Part shown: one piece after another, positions 17,355 through 26,020 of the stretch
How the letters are laid out: the number at the start of each line of letters is the position of its first letter
How positions within the stretch are numbered: position 1 is the stretch's first letter
Assembly: GCA_031272265.1 (NCBI GenBank)
Contig: JAISUD010000024.1
Coordinates: 1 to 36,749 of the forward strand
Length of the DNA: 36,749 bases
Reading direction: 5' to 3'
DNA from: Endomicrobium sp.
GTDB lineage: Bacteria; Elusimicrobiota; Endomicrobiia; Endomicrobiales; Endomicrobiaceae
The notes under the pieces: model-generated
What the model was told of the DNA's origin: nothing
Databases searched by the model: none
Seen by the model: the letters and a program-made list of their open reading frames with translations, nothing else
Made by a program: the position numbers and the translations under genes

Positions 17355-17852
17355 TTAGTTTTGCGGATTTTGTTCGCGTATTTGTTTTTCAAGTATTTTA
17401 CCTTTAAGTTTTTTATTGTCTTTTTCTTTTTTTAGGAAAGATATGTAATCGGGGAATGTCACAATTTTTCTTATTTTACCTAGCCATACGTAAGCAGCTA
17501 AGTCTTTCTGAAACTTTATTTTTATGTAATTTCCAGAATTTGTCTCATTTGCATACCATGCCGAGCCGATAATATTTTTGTATTTAATTCCCTTTTTTGT
17601 TGCTAACCTCTCTTTTTTATGCGATATCAATTTATTTCCATATATTTTTAACTGTTGTTTTACTATCTTTTCTGCTTCTTTAGGTTCAGGCATAACTTTT
17701 ATAAAATTAACGTGCAATACTGCCGCCATTTCGGGCGGTTTTTCCTGAAACTCTATAAAGTAATCAATTTTTTCAGCAAGATCTTTTATGCAAAAGGCGT
17801 TTATTGAAAAAATTAATATAGATATTATTGCCACAAAAATCTCTTTTTTCAT
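17355..17852 (-). CDS. Small exported protein of unknown function
   Basis: 165-aa protein beginning MKKEIFVAIISILIFSINAFC, a typical signal peptide with possible cleavage around residues 19-21; a Cys at 21 leaves a lipoprotein possible but no clean lipobox is present. The mature part is Lys-rich with no recognised domain. It contains KGIKYKNIIGSAWYANET and AAYVWLGKIRKIVTFPDYISFL, and ends in a Lys/Glu-rich helix. On its own strand an AAAGGA precedes the ATG, supporting translation. No neighbours lie on the same strand, so it is probably a single transcript. Function unknown. Confidence 0.6.
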   Translation of the reverse strand: MKKEIFVAIISILIFSINAFCIKDLAEKIDYFIEFQEKPPEMAAVLHVNFIKVMPEPKEAEKIVKQQLKIYGNKLISHKKERLATKKGIKYKNIIGSAWYANETNSGNYIKIKFQKDLAAYVWLGKIRKIVTFPDYISFLKKEKDNKKLKGKILEKQIREQNPQN

Positions 17853-18513
17853 TGTAAATCCTTTTCTTTAAGTAATCTCTTTTAATTAAAATAATGAAAT
17901 AAAATTTAGTAAAACATAGTCTGTATAGTTAGAAAATTGTGCTTATTGGATATAAATTAAATTGGTTAGCAATTAAAATGAAAACGAAAATAATTTAATT
18001 GAAGTATTTTACAAAATTATTATAATTATGATAAATTGATGATGAACTTCTTGGATGATATAAAATTTGGGATACTAAAGATAACAGATTTAAATTTTTT
18101 CATTTAAAAAAATGGGGAGTATTTATTTCCAGATGATGTAGAAAAACAAAAATAAAAGGGAAATAATTTAAAAAAAAGAGAAGCAAAAGTAAATCGAATA
18201 GAAAAGACAACGGGTACCAATATAAAACTTAAATTAATGGCGGTCAGAAATGGGGCGAGTGAAACAAATAGAAGAATGAAGGGAAAAATAAATGAAATAG
18301 TAAGTAAGACTAAACAAGTTAGAATGGTTTTGTGAAATATGCGCTGATAAATACTGATCACTGATAAGAAACTGAACAATATGTTATATGTAATGACTGT
18401 ACGATAGAAAAGTAGGCTTAGGCGTGAAGAATTTCTAAAATTTTCAGAATATCTCATGATGTTTTAAAATAAATTTGAAATAAACTTGTGAATAATCAAT
18501 CGTAAGAGGCAAT
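17853..18513. other. Long gap with an uncertain membrane-protein ORF on the minus strand
   Basis: The only sizeable open frame is 18104-18457 (minus, 117 codons). It is very hydrophobic with two or three potential membrane helices (for example TILTCLVLLTISFIFPFILL) but has no ribosome-binding site. The opposite strand carries a Lys-rich coding-like run over about 18136-18333 (LKKREAKVNRIEKTTGTNIK) with a stop inside. In AT-rich DNA, Phe/Leu-rich frames arise opposite Lys-rich ones, so either strand may be the shadow. Both may be fossils. Confidence 0.3.
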
Positions 18514-19056
18514 ATGGGTACTATAGGTAATCCTAAAAAAGCAAAGTTGTTTTGCGGCATGATTTACTCTAACGAGGAGATAAAACAAAGAGCTTTTACA
18601 GTACTTGAAAAGAAACTGGGAAAAATTGATTTAATAAGTTGTGTTATACCTTTTGATTTTTCAAGTTATTATAGTTCTGAAATGGGCAATAATCTAAAAC
18701 GTTTTTGGGTTTCTTTTGAAGAGTTGGTTTCTGTAGCCGTTCTTGCTGAAATAAAAATTTTTACGAATTCCATTGAAAGTAGTTTTGCCTTAGATGCTAA
18801 AAGGCAGATAAATATTGATCCCGGATATATAACCCCGGCAAATATTGTTCTTGCTACAACAAAAGATTATAGTCACAGAATTTATCTTTCCAGCGGTATA
18901 TATGGTGAAGTTACTATAATATATAAAAGAAATGGGTTTATTAAACTCCCATGGTCTTATCCTGATTATTTGTCTAAACCTGCGACAGAATTTCTTTTAA
19001 AAGCGCGGACATATCTTATGAAACAACTAAAAGAAAGTAATAATTGTTCTAGCTAA
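18514..19056 (+). CDS. DUF4416 family protein
   Basis: 180-aa protein of a family with unknown function. Recognisable family signatures are FDFSSYYSSEMGNNLKRFWV, INIDPGYITPANIVLATTKD, HRIYLSSGIYGEVTIIY and the end LPWSYPDYLSKPATEFL. Members are often labelled GTP-binding, but I see no P-loop here. AAGAGG a few bases before ATG 18514 acts as the ribosome-binding site. It lies upstream of gatC, with an 80-nt gap. Confidence 0.85.
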   Translation: MGTIGNPKKAKLFCGMIYSNEEIKQRAFTVLEKKLGKIDLISCVIPFDFSSYYSSEMGNNLKRFWVSFEELVSVAVLAEIKIFTNSIESSFALDAKRQINIDPGYITPANIVLATTKDYSHRIYLSSGIYGEVTIIYKRNGFIKLPWSYPDYLSKPATEFLLKARTYLMKQLKESNNCSS

Positions 19057-19136
19057 AATTAAAAATTAAAAATGTATTTGTTAAAAATTTTTGATTTTTG
19101 TAGGATATTAATAACTTGGTCTAAAGAGGTGGTTTT

Positions 19137-19427
19137 GTGTTGAAAGAAGAACTTGAAACTATCGCTTTTCTAGCGAGAATAGAAATCAAAGAAGATGAGA
19201 AAGAAAAATATCTTACGGATATAAATAAAATGTTTGACTATATTGAAATTTTGCAGGAGCCGGATATAACTAATTTAAAACCCACAACCCATGTTACAGA
19301 ACTTAGAAATGTTTGGAGAGAAGATATTTTAAAAGCGTCTCCCAAAAAAGTTATTGATATGATGCTTAATTCCTCTCCTGAGAGAGAGGGGACTTTTTAT
19401 AAGATTAAAAGAGTTATATCTGACTGA
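19137..19427 (+). CDS. gatC: Glutamyl/aspartyl-tRNA amidotransferase subunit C
   Basis: Small subunit that wraps around GatA and stabilises the GatCAB complex, which converts Glu-tRNA(Gln) and Asp-tRNA(Asn) to the amidated forms. The protein is 96 aa from GTG 19137; the adjacent TTG 19140 is an alternative. AAAGAGGTGG at 19123-19132 supports this start. Family features: LARIEIKEDEKEKYLTDINK, then MFDYIEILQEPDI, and LRNVWREDI near the middle. It is separated from gatA by corA. Confidence 0.9.
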   Translation: MLKEELETIAFLARIEIKEDEKEKYLTDINKMFDYIEILQEPDITNLKPTTHVTELRNVWREDILKASPKKVIDMMLNSSPEREGTFYKIKRVISD

Positions 19428-19519
19428 CTTATATTTGCTAATTTGCGTTTGCCCTAAACTTTATGTGTGTTATTTGAGTTAATGGGTAAGAGTCTGAAAG
19501 TTTGTGTATAAGTTTTATT

Positions 19520-20512
19520 ATGATAAAAGCAATTTGTTCTGCCAATGGTTCAATTACTGTAGAATGTGGCGCTTTAAATATTCTGCAAGGTTATAAAAAG
19601 AAACCAGATCTTATATGGATAGATGTTCATTTGGAAAACCATGACTTAAGTCACGAGGAAATGTTGCTCCTTTCGGAATCATTTGGTTTTCACGAGATGT
19701 CAATTGAAGACTGCCTTTTTCCTCAATATTATCCTAAAGTAGAAGCGTTTGAGAATTACGTTTTTGGTGCTGTACACGGAATACAGCTTAAACCGCATTA
19801 TTTTCAGGAGTTTGAAGACAGTATTTATGAATTGAATGTTTTCATAGGTAAAAATTTTTTAATCACCGTGCATACAGAAGAACTTTTTTTCCTTGAAACT
19901 ATTTTTGAAAAAGTGAAGGCGAAACCGCAGATTGAAATGAAAAGTTTAGAGAATTTGCTTTATAATATTTTTGATAAAGTTGTTTCTAGTTATGAATTTA
20001 CCTTAGAAAAAATTGACTATAAGATAGAAGATTTAGAAGATAGCGTTCTTGCAGATCCTGAAACTAAAAATATGGAAGAAATTCTTGATATTAAAAAAGT
20101 GATTTTTGCAATGAGAAAAGTAGCGGAATCTCAACAAGCAGCTTATTTTTACTTTGCAAGATCAAATGACGGTTTAATCTCAAAAGAATATTTAGTGTAT
20201 TTCCGCGATATTTATACGCATTGTGCAAGAATAAATCAGTCTATAGTTATGCGAAGTCAGATGGTTGTGAGTCTGCTTGAAGTTTACATGTCCAGTGTTA
20301 CGGTTAAGCTTACTGAGGTTATGAAGTTTCTAACGGTGATAGCTACGGTTTTAATGCCAGTTCTTATTATATCTGGCTATTATGGAATGAATGTAAGGTT
20401 TCCTGAATACTCAATTTTCGGCGAGAAAGGTTCGTGGTTTTTTGCATTAGGGTTAATGTTAGTAGCTATAATAGCTATGCTTGTATATTTTAAAAAGAAA
20501 AAATGGTTTTGA
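19520..20512 (+). CDS. corA: CorA-family magnesium/divalent cation transporter
   Basis: 330-aa inner-membrane channel protein. The N-terminal domain is cytoplasmic; the long helices (about residues 140-270) lead into two C-terminal transmembrane helices, FLTVIATVLMPVLIISGYYG and FFALGLMLVAIIAMLVYF. The signature YGMN between them is the selectivity loop of CorA channels. I take ATG 19520 as the start; the frame is open to 19502, but those extra residues have no homologue-like character. It ends with KKKKWF and its stop overlaps the region just before gatA. Its place between gatC and gatA is unusual. Confidence 0.92.
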   Translation: MIKAICSANGSITVECGALNILQGYKKKPDLIWIDVHLENHDLSHEEMLLLSESFGFHEMSIEDCLFPQYYPKVEAFENYVFGAVHGIQLKPHYFQEFEDSIYELNVFIGKNFLITVHTEELFFLETIFEKVKAKPQIEMKSLENLLYNIFDKVVSSYEFTLEKIDYKIEDLEDSVLADPETKNMEEILDIKKVIFAMRKVAESQQAAYFYFARSNDGLISKEYLVYFRDIYTHCARINQSIVMRSQMVVSLLEVYMSSVTVKLTEVMKFLTVIATVLMPVLIISGYYGMNVRFPEYSIFGEKGSWFFALGLMLVAIIAMLVYFKKKKWF

Positions 20513-20513
20513 T

Positions 20514-21971
20514 ATGGACGAGATTTTAAAAGTTAAAGCTAGTGAACTGCGTACAAAAGTTCATTCGGGCGAAATAAAAAGTGTGAACATTATTGAAGCC
20601 TGTTTAACTCGCATTAAGGGAACTGATTTCAAAGTAAAAGCATTTCTTAAATTAAGTGAGGGAAGATCATTAAAACAAGCTGCGCATTCGGACGAAAAGA
20701 TAGAAAAAGGCGAGAAGTATGGGTTTCTTGAGGGTATTCCAATCGGTATAAAAGATAATATTATGATAAAGGGCGAAAGCATGACTTCTGCTTCAAAATA
20801 TCTTGAAAATTATGTTTCTCCTTATGATGCAACTGTTATAGAAAAACTTAAAGAAGCGGGTGCAGTTTTTGTAGGTAGAACAAATATGGACGAATTTGCA
20901 ATGGGTGGGTCTACCGAGACATCGGCTTATCAAAAAACGGCAAATCCGTGGGACATTAGATGTATCCCGGGTGGATCGTCTGGTGGCAGCGCCGCAGCGG
21001 TAAGCGCGGGTATGGTGCCTTTTGCACTGGGTTCTGATACAGGTGGTTCAATAAGACAACCTGCGAGTTTTTGCGGAGTAGTAGGTTATAAACCGTCTTA
21101 TGGATTGATAAGCAGATATGGCGCATGTGCTTTGGCGTCTTCGTTTGATCAGATAGGCACATTGTCAAAAAATGTGAAAGACAGTGCCTTGCTTGCAAGC
21201 GTTATATCCGGTAGAGATTACAGAGATCCTGTCTGTGAACCTAGAGAAGGGATTGATTATGTAAGTTATATTGATAGTCCCGACGTGTTGAAGACTATTA
21301 AGATAGGTGTGCCTAAGCAACTTTTAAATTACAAAATAGACGCTGAAATAGCGAAACATTTCAATGAAGCCGTAGAAAAACTTAAACTCTCGGGTACAGA
21401 GATAGTAGAAATTGACGTTGCGGCTTATAAATATGTTCCCGCTTTATACAAAGTTATTATGTGCGCTGAAGTTTCTGCAAATATTGCGACTTTTGACGGA
21501 ATTCGCTATGGATATAGAACGTCAAGCAGTAAAAATTTAAATGACGAGTACGCTAAATCAAGAGCCGAATCGCTTGGATATGAAGTTAAAAAGAGAATAT
21601 TGTTTGGGACTTATGTTTTAGGCGCGAAAAATTATTATAAGTGCTATCATCAGGCGCAAAGAGTGAGAACTTTATTTATAAACCAAATAACCGACGCTTA
21701 CGGAAAGTGCGATTTCATATTTTCTCCCACGACTTTACAAATGCCTGTAAAATTTGGTGAGACGCTTATGGAAGAATGTGATATTTTTCTTACGGCTGCA
21801 AATCTTGCAGGACTTCCAGGCATTACTGTTCCATGCGGTTTTGCGAATTCGGACATGCCAATGGGCGTACATTTTATGGGGTCTAGATTTTCCGATGTAA
21901 AACTCTTTCAGGTTGCTAATGCTTTTGAAAAGATTTCCGGTTTTGATATGAATAAATATCCAGAATTGTAG
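20514..21971 (+). CDS. gatA: Glutamyl/aspartyl-tRNA amidotransferase subunit A
   Basis: Amidase subunit that releases ammonia from glutamine for GatB. The protein is 485 aa. The Ser-cisSer-Lys triad is visible: Lys80 in GIPIGIKDNI, Ser155 in PGGSSGGSAAAV and Ser179 in SDTGGSIRQPA. ATG 20514 lies directly after the corA stop (20510-20512) and gives the normal N-terminus, so the longer frame from 20481 inside corA is rejected. It has little Shine-Dalgarno, suggesting coupling to corA translation. Confidence 0.97.
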   Translation: MDEILKVKASELRTKVHSGEIKSVNIIEACLTRIKGTDFKVKAFLKLSEGRSLKQAAHSDEKIEKGEKYGFLEGIPIGIKDNIMIKGESMTSASKYLENYVSPYDATVIEKLKEAGAVFVGRTNMDEFAMGGSTETSAYQKTANPWDIRCIPGGSSGGSAAAVSAGMVPFALGSDTGGSIRQPASFCGVVGYKPSYGLISRYGACALASSFDQIGTLSKNVKDSALLASVISGRDYRDPVCEPREGIDYVSYIDSPDVLKTIKIGVPKQLLNYKIDAEIAKHFNEAVEKLKLSGTEIVEIDVAAYKYVPALYKVIMCAEVSANIATFDGIRYGYRTSSSKNLNDEYAKSRAESLGYEVKKRILFGTYVLGAKNYYKCYHQAQRVRTLFINQITDAYGKCDFIFSPTTLQMPVKFGETLMEECDIFLTAANLAGLPGITVPCGFANSDMPMGVHFMGSRFSDVKLFQVANAFEKISGFDMNKYPEL

Positions 21972-22058
21972 ACTTCAAGTTTGTCTTCAATTTTTGTTTA
22001 CTGTTCTAAATTTAAGGGTTAAACTGAAAAAAAGTTTTTATTTTAGCAAAGGTATAAA

Positions 22059-23516
22059 ATGATGGGTGATTATGAAGCGATTATTGGACTTGAAGTTCAT
22101 ATGCAGATTAATACGAAATCAAAAGTTTTCTGCGAATGCTCTACGCAGTTTGGTTTTGAGCCGAACTTAAATACATGCGTGATTTGCACATCTCAACCGG
22201 GAGCGATTCCTATATTAAATAAAAAGGCGGTTGAAGCTGTAATTAAAACGGGACTTGCGTTAGGATTTACTATAAATAAGGAGAGTACTTTTGCTAGAAA
22301 GCAGTATTTTTACCCTGACATTCCCAAAAATTATCAAATAACACAATCTGAACCGCCCTTATGCTCTAAAGGGAGACTTCCGATAATCGTCAAAGGAAAA
22401 GAAAAAGTTATAAATATAACAAGAATACATCTTGAAGAAGACGCAGGTAAGCTTTTGCACGAAATAGGCAGCAGGAAACTTGATTATTCCCTTCTTGATT
22501 TAAACAGAGCCGGTATAGGCCTAATGGAATTAGTTACTGAACCGGAACTCAATTCACCGGAAGAGGCATTTGAGTTCTTAAATGAACTCAAGAGTATTGT
22601 TGAATATTTAGGGACATCTGAATGCAGTATGGAAGAAGGCAAGATGCGTTGCGACGTGAATGTAAGTGTACGTCCTGTCGGAAGGAAAGAATACGGAGTA
22701 AGAGTTGAAATTAAAAATATAAATTCACTCTCGGGTATTAGAGATGCTATAGCTTATGAAGTTGAAAGACAAAAAGAAGTTCTTAATTCAGGCGGCGGAC
22801 TTATACAGGAGACGAGATTATGGGAATCAGAGGAAGGAATAACGAAATCAATGCGTTCAAAGGAAGGAGCTTTAGATTACAGATATTTCCCCGAACCGGA
22901 TCTTGTTCCTTTTAATTTGCCGGATTCTTTTATTGAAAAATTGCGCAAAGAAATTCCTGAAATGCCTAAAGTGAGGAAAGCAAGATTTATGAAAGATTAC
23001 GGCTTGACGGACTATGACGCAAGTTATTTAACTTCTACAAAAGTAGTTGCAGATTATTATGAAGAAGCATTGAGTTATTCTAAAGATAAAAGAGCTTCGG
23101 CTAAACTGCTTGCGAATTGGATTTCTACAGAATTAAACGCAAAATTTAACGCTTCAAAAATTTCTATTGTAGAATCTCCTGTTTCGTGTCAGAATTTAGC
23201 AAAATTGATTTCTCTTATTTTAGATGGAACTATTTCGTGGAAAATTGCAAAAACTGTTTTTGAAGAAATGTATGAGAAGTCTGCAGATCCCGAAAGAGTA
23301 GTAAAAGAAAAGGGACTTGTGCAGATTTCCGATGAGTCAGCTATTATGAAAATGTGCGAAGAGGCTATTTCTGAAAGTAGCAAAGCTGTAGCGGAGTTTA
23401 AATCAGGTAAAGAAAAGGCGATTGGAGCAATCGTCGGACTTGTTATGAAAAAATCTAAAGGACAAGCAAATCCACAGCTTGTCAACAAAATCTTGGCAGA
23501 AAAACTGAAAACATAA
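22059..23516 (+). CDS. gatB: Aspartyl/glutamyl-tRNA amidotransferase subunit B
   Basis: Subunit that phosphorylates the misacylated aminoacyl-tRNA and transfers ammonia to it. The protein is 485 aa. Signatures: [60 protein letters not shown] and [11 protein letters not shown]. The C-terminal 150 residues form the YqeY-like tRNA-binding domain. The start is ATG 22059 or ATG 22062; AAAGG at 22048-22052 suits either. It follows gatA by 87 nt. Confidence 0.97.
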   Translation: MMGDYEAIIGLEVHMQINTKSKVFCECSTQFGFEPNLNTCVICTSQPGAIPILNKKAVEAVIKTGLALGFTINKESTFARKQYFYPDIPKNYQITQSEPPLCSKGRLPIIVKGKEKVINITRIHLEEDAGKLLHEIGSRKLDYSLLDLNRAGIGLMELVTEPELNSPEEAFEFLNELKSIVEYLGTSECSMEEGKMRCDVNVSVRPVGRKEYGVRVEIKNINSLSGIRDAIAYEVERQKEVLNSGGGLIQETRLWESEEGITKSMRSKEGALDYRYFPEPDLVPFNLPDSFIEKLRKEIPEMPKVRKARFMKDYGLTDYDASYLTSTKVVADYYEEALSYSKDKRASAKLLANWISTELNAKFNASKISIVESPVSCQNLAKLISLILDGTISWKIAKTVFEEMYEKSADPERVVKEKGLVQISDESAIMKMCEEAISESSKAVAEFKSGKEKAIGAIVGLVMKKSKGQANPQLVNKILAEKLKT

Positions 23517-23699
23517 TTTTTAAAACCGTACGAATGCAACTAAAATTCATTAACTAAACATTTAAGTCCTTAAAACGAAACACTAGCGAATGGTAGAATT
23601 TTAAAATATGAGTTAAAAATAGAAATGAGCAAGATTTTAAAAAATTATATAATATTAGTATAAATCAATTCGTTAGGCGAGCTAGATGTTTATTGAATT

Positions 23700-24953
23700 A
23701 TGAAAAAATTTTTTATTGTTTTAGGTTTAACATTAGCGTTAGTGTCTAGTGTAGATTCATATGCTACAGCCGAAAAAATAAACAGAGAAATAGTTAAATC
23801 AGAGGTTTTAAAAAATAATCCTCTTATTTCTATCGCAAAACTGGAATTAGATAAGGCTAAACAAGAATACACTAAAGCTTCAAGCGGATTTTTCCCGAAA
23901 ATAAAATTTCAGGCACATCTCCCGCAAAATTTGCGAGAACAAGAAGGCTCACTATCTTATAAGAGTTTTTCATGCGGAGTAAGTATTGGGCTTTCAATTT
24001 CTGGATTACTTACAACACATAAACACCTTAAGGAAAAAGCTGTCGGTGTTAAAATTGCGCAGGCCTCATACGACCGCGCAGTGGCAGATGCTATATATGA
24101 ATCAAGTGTAAAATATATAGATCTTATTTTTTACTACGAAAGTATAGAACTACTTGATAAGATAAAAAAAAGAAGGATAGAGAATAGGGATATAGTAAAG
24201 TTAAAATATAATTCCGGTCTTGTTGATATTGTTGCATTAAAAGTAGTGGAATTTGATATTGCGAAAGTTGAACATGAGTTAAAGATGTTAAAAAGAAATA
24301 TAGCTGTAACTTCAGCACTCCTATTGAAGTCTATGGATAGAAGTGACGACACTGCACTTTTGGAAACAGACGAACGTTTGGATATATATTGCAAAGAATT
24401 ACCGCAAGAACCTGACTATTGTAGCATTATACCTACAATACCGGAATTTTTAATTGCGCAGCATAAAATTGATATGCTTAAAAAGCAAATAGCAAGAATT
24501 AAAGTAGAAAACTTACTACCCTCAGTCAGTTTTTCCATTGGTGGAATGTGTAATAATGTGCCTGATTTTTTCGGAGAACAGGATATATCTGTAGATTATA
24601 CACTTTTTGCTGGCAGAAAACTGATTTCGGATATAAAGATTGCTTCTAACGAACTTAAGATTGCTTCTGAAGGTTTAAAAAATACAATTGGTTATTTAAA
24701 AGGTGAAGCTATAAAATTTTATAATGACTTGGTTTCTGCTTATGAAGCTATTGATATGAAAATACAATCTTTGGACGTTTTAAAATTACAAGCAGAAGTT
24801 TCGTCACAAAAGTATGCAAAAGGATTTTTAAAATATGAGAGCTGGTATAACACGGAAAATAATTGTATAAATTCACAAAAAGAATTACTGCAAGCTAAAA
24901 AGGATTTTGCTTTAGAAACGGAAAAGTGGCGCAGATTTATATGCAGCAAATAA
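23700..24953 (+). CDS. TolC-family outer-membrane efflux protein
   Basis: 417-aa protein with a signal peptide (MKKFFIVLGLTLALVSSVDS, cleavage near YA-TA at about residue 22). The rest has the TolC/OEP pattern: a long helix starting NPLISIAKLELDKAKQEY, the strand-associated GFFPKIKFQ, the helical hairpin YIDLIFYYESIELLDKIKKR, and a second repeat starting IPEFLIAQHKIDML with LLPSVSFSIGG. It would form the outer-membrane exit duct. The next two genes encode the periplasmic adaptor and MacB-type ABC transporter, with which it likely forms one export machine. The substrate is unknown. Confidence 0.82.
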   Translation: MKKFFIVLGLTLALVSSVDSYATAEKINREIVKSEVLKNNPLISIAKLELDKAKQEYTKASSGFFPKIKFQAHLPQNLREQEGSLSYKSFSCGVSIGLSISGLLTTHKHLKEKAVGVKIAQASYDRAVADAIYESSVKYIDLIFYYESIELLDKIKKRRIENRDIVKLKYNSGLVDIVALKVVEFDIAKVEHELKMLKRNIAVTSALLLKSMDRSDDTALLETDERLDIYCKELPQEPDYCSIIPTIPEFLIAQHKIDMLKKQIARIKVENLLPSVSFSIGGMCNNVPDFFGEQDISVDYTLFAGRKLISDIKIASNELKIASEGLKNTIGYLKGEAIKFYNDLVSAYEAIDMKIQSLDVLKLQAEVSSQKYAKGFLKYESWYNTENNCINSQKELLQAKKDFALETEKWRRFICSK

Positions 24954-24972
24954 AAAAATGGATTGAAATAAA

Positions 24973-25881
24973 ATGATTATGAATAAGAAAAAGAAAATAG
25001 TTTATTTGTTTTTATTTGTTTTAGTTATTGTAATAGCTCTTATAATTGTTGTTTTTAAAACGAAAAAACAAGTCATAGATGAAGAGGAAACTCTTAAACC
25101 AAGAGACTTGTATGAAGAGTTTATGGAAAGTGGTGTCCTATATCCTAGAAATAGGATTGAAATTGTGTCTTTGTTCGACGGAATAATTGAAAAAATTTGT
25201 GTAAATGAGGGCGATTTAGTAAAGAAGGGACAGGTACTCTTTTGGTTGAGTTCTATTGAAAGAGCCGTTATAGTGGATGCCGCAATGGTCTCGGGAGAAT
25301 CAAAAAATTGTAATAAGTGGGGAAATACTTTCAAAGCTACCCCTGTTTTAGCGCCTATAGATGGTTTCATAATTCACAGAATTAAAGAACCTAAGCAAAC
25401 TGTTGGTTTTAGAGAGAATATTTTAGTTATGGCAGATGATTTGATAGTTTGTGTAAATATAAATGAAATTGATTTAAAGCATATTAAAATCGGCAGCAAA
25501 GTTAATATGTATTTAGACGCTTATCCTGAAATAGAATTTGAAGGTATAGTAGAACATATATCTTACGAATCTTTAGTTATAAATAATATCGTCCTTTATA
25601 TGGTAAAAATAAAACCTATAAATAAACTGGAAATGTTTAGATCTGGAATGAGTGTAACCGTAATGATACCTATAAGCTCCAAAAAAAACGCATTATCAAT
25701 ACCTATTAAGTTTATTTCTGAAGAAGGACAAAAGAAAATAGTAATTGTGAAAATGGGAAATGGAAGAAAACCAGCATTTTGTATGAGAGAAGTTAAAACC
25801 GGCGTAAGTGACGGTAGATTCATTGAAATAGTGTCAGGTCTAAATATCGCGGAAAAAGTTGTTACATTTAAATCTAAATAA
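24973..25881 (+). CDS. Periplasmic adaptor (MacA/HlyD-type membrane fusion protein), short form
   Basis: 302-aa protein with a single N-terminal membrane anchor (residues about 9-29, VYLFLFVLVIVIALIIVVF). Two lipoyl half-motifs follow: VSLFDGIIEKICVNEGDLVK with KGQVLFWL, and TPVLAPIDGFIIHRIKEP. A beta-barrel and membrane-proximal domain continue to the C-terminus (RSGMSVTVMIPI). The stretch between lipoyl halves is only about 30 residues, so the long alpha-helical hairpin that usually reaches TolC is absent or vestigial. The start is ATG 24973 or the in-frame ATG 24979. It lies between the TolC-like gene and macB. Confidence 0.82.
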   Translation: MIMNKKKKIVYLFLFVLVIVIALIIVVFKTKKQVIDEEETLKPRDLYEEFMESGVLYPRNRIEIVSLFDGIIEKICVNEGDLVKKGQVLFWLSSIERAVIVDAAMVSGESKNCNKWGNTFKATPVLAPIDGFIIHRIKEPKQTVGFRENILVMADDLIVCVNINEIDLKHIKIGSKVNMYLDAYPEIEFEGIVEHISYESLVINNIVLYMVKIKPINKLEMFRSGMSVTVMIPISSKKNALSIPIKFISEEGQKKIVIVKMGNGRKPAFCMREVKTGVSDGRFIEIVSGLNIAEKVVTFKSK

Positions 25882-26020
25882 AAATCAGACCCGGAATAAT
25901 TTGCCATAGTTTACTTTGAAATTGGATTATAAAGCGAAGTAGAAAGGGAAAGAGATAAAATTCAAAAATAGAATTTTGTCTATATGATTGCGAAATTGTA
26001 AATAAAACATTAAGATATTT

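Noticed and set aside
20956-21198. Minus-strand 80-codon frame within gatA
   Set aside because: It is antisense to the GatA catalytic core and has no independent support.
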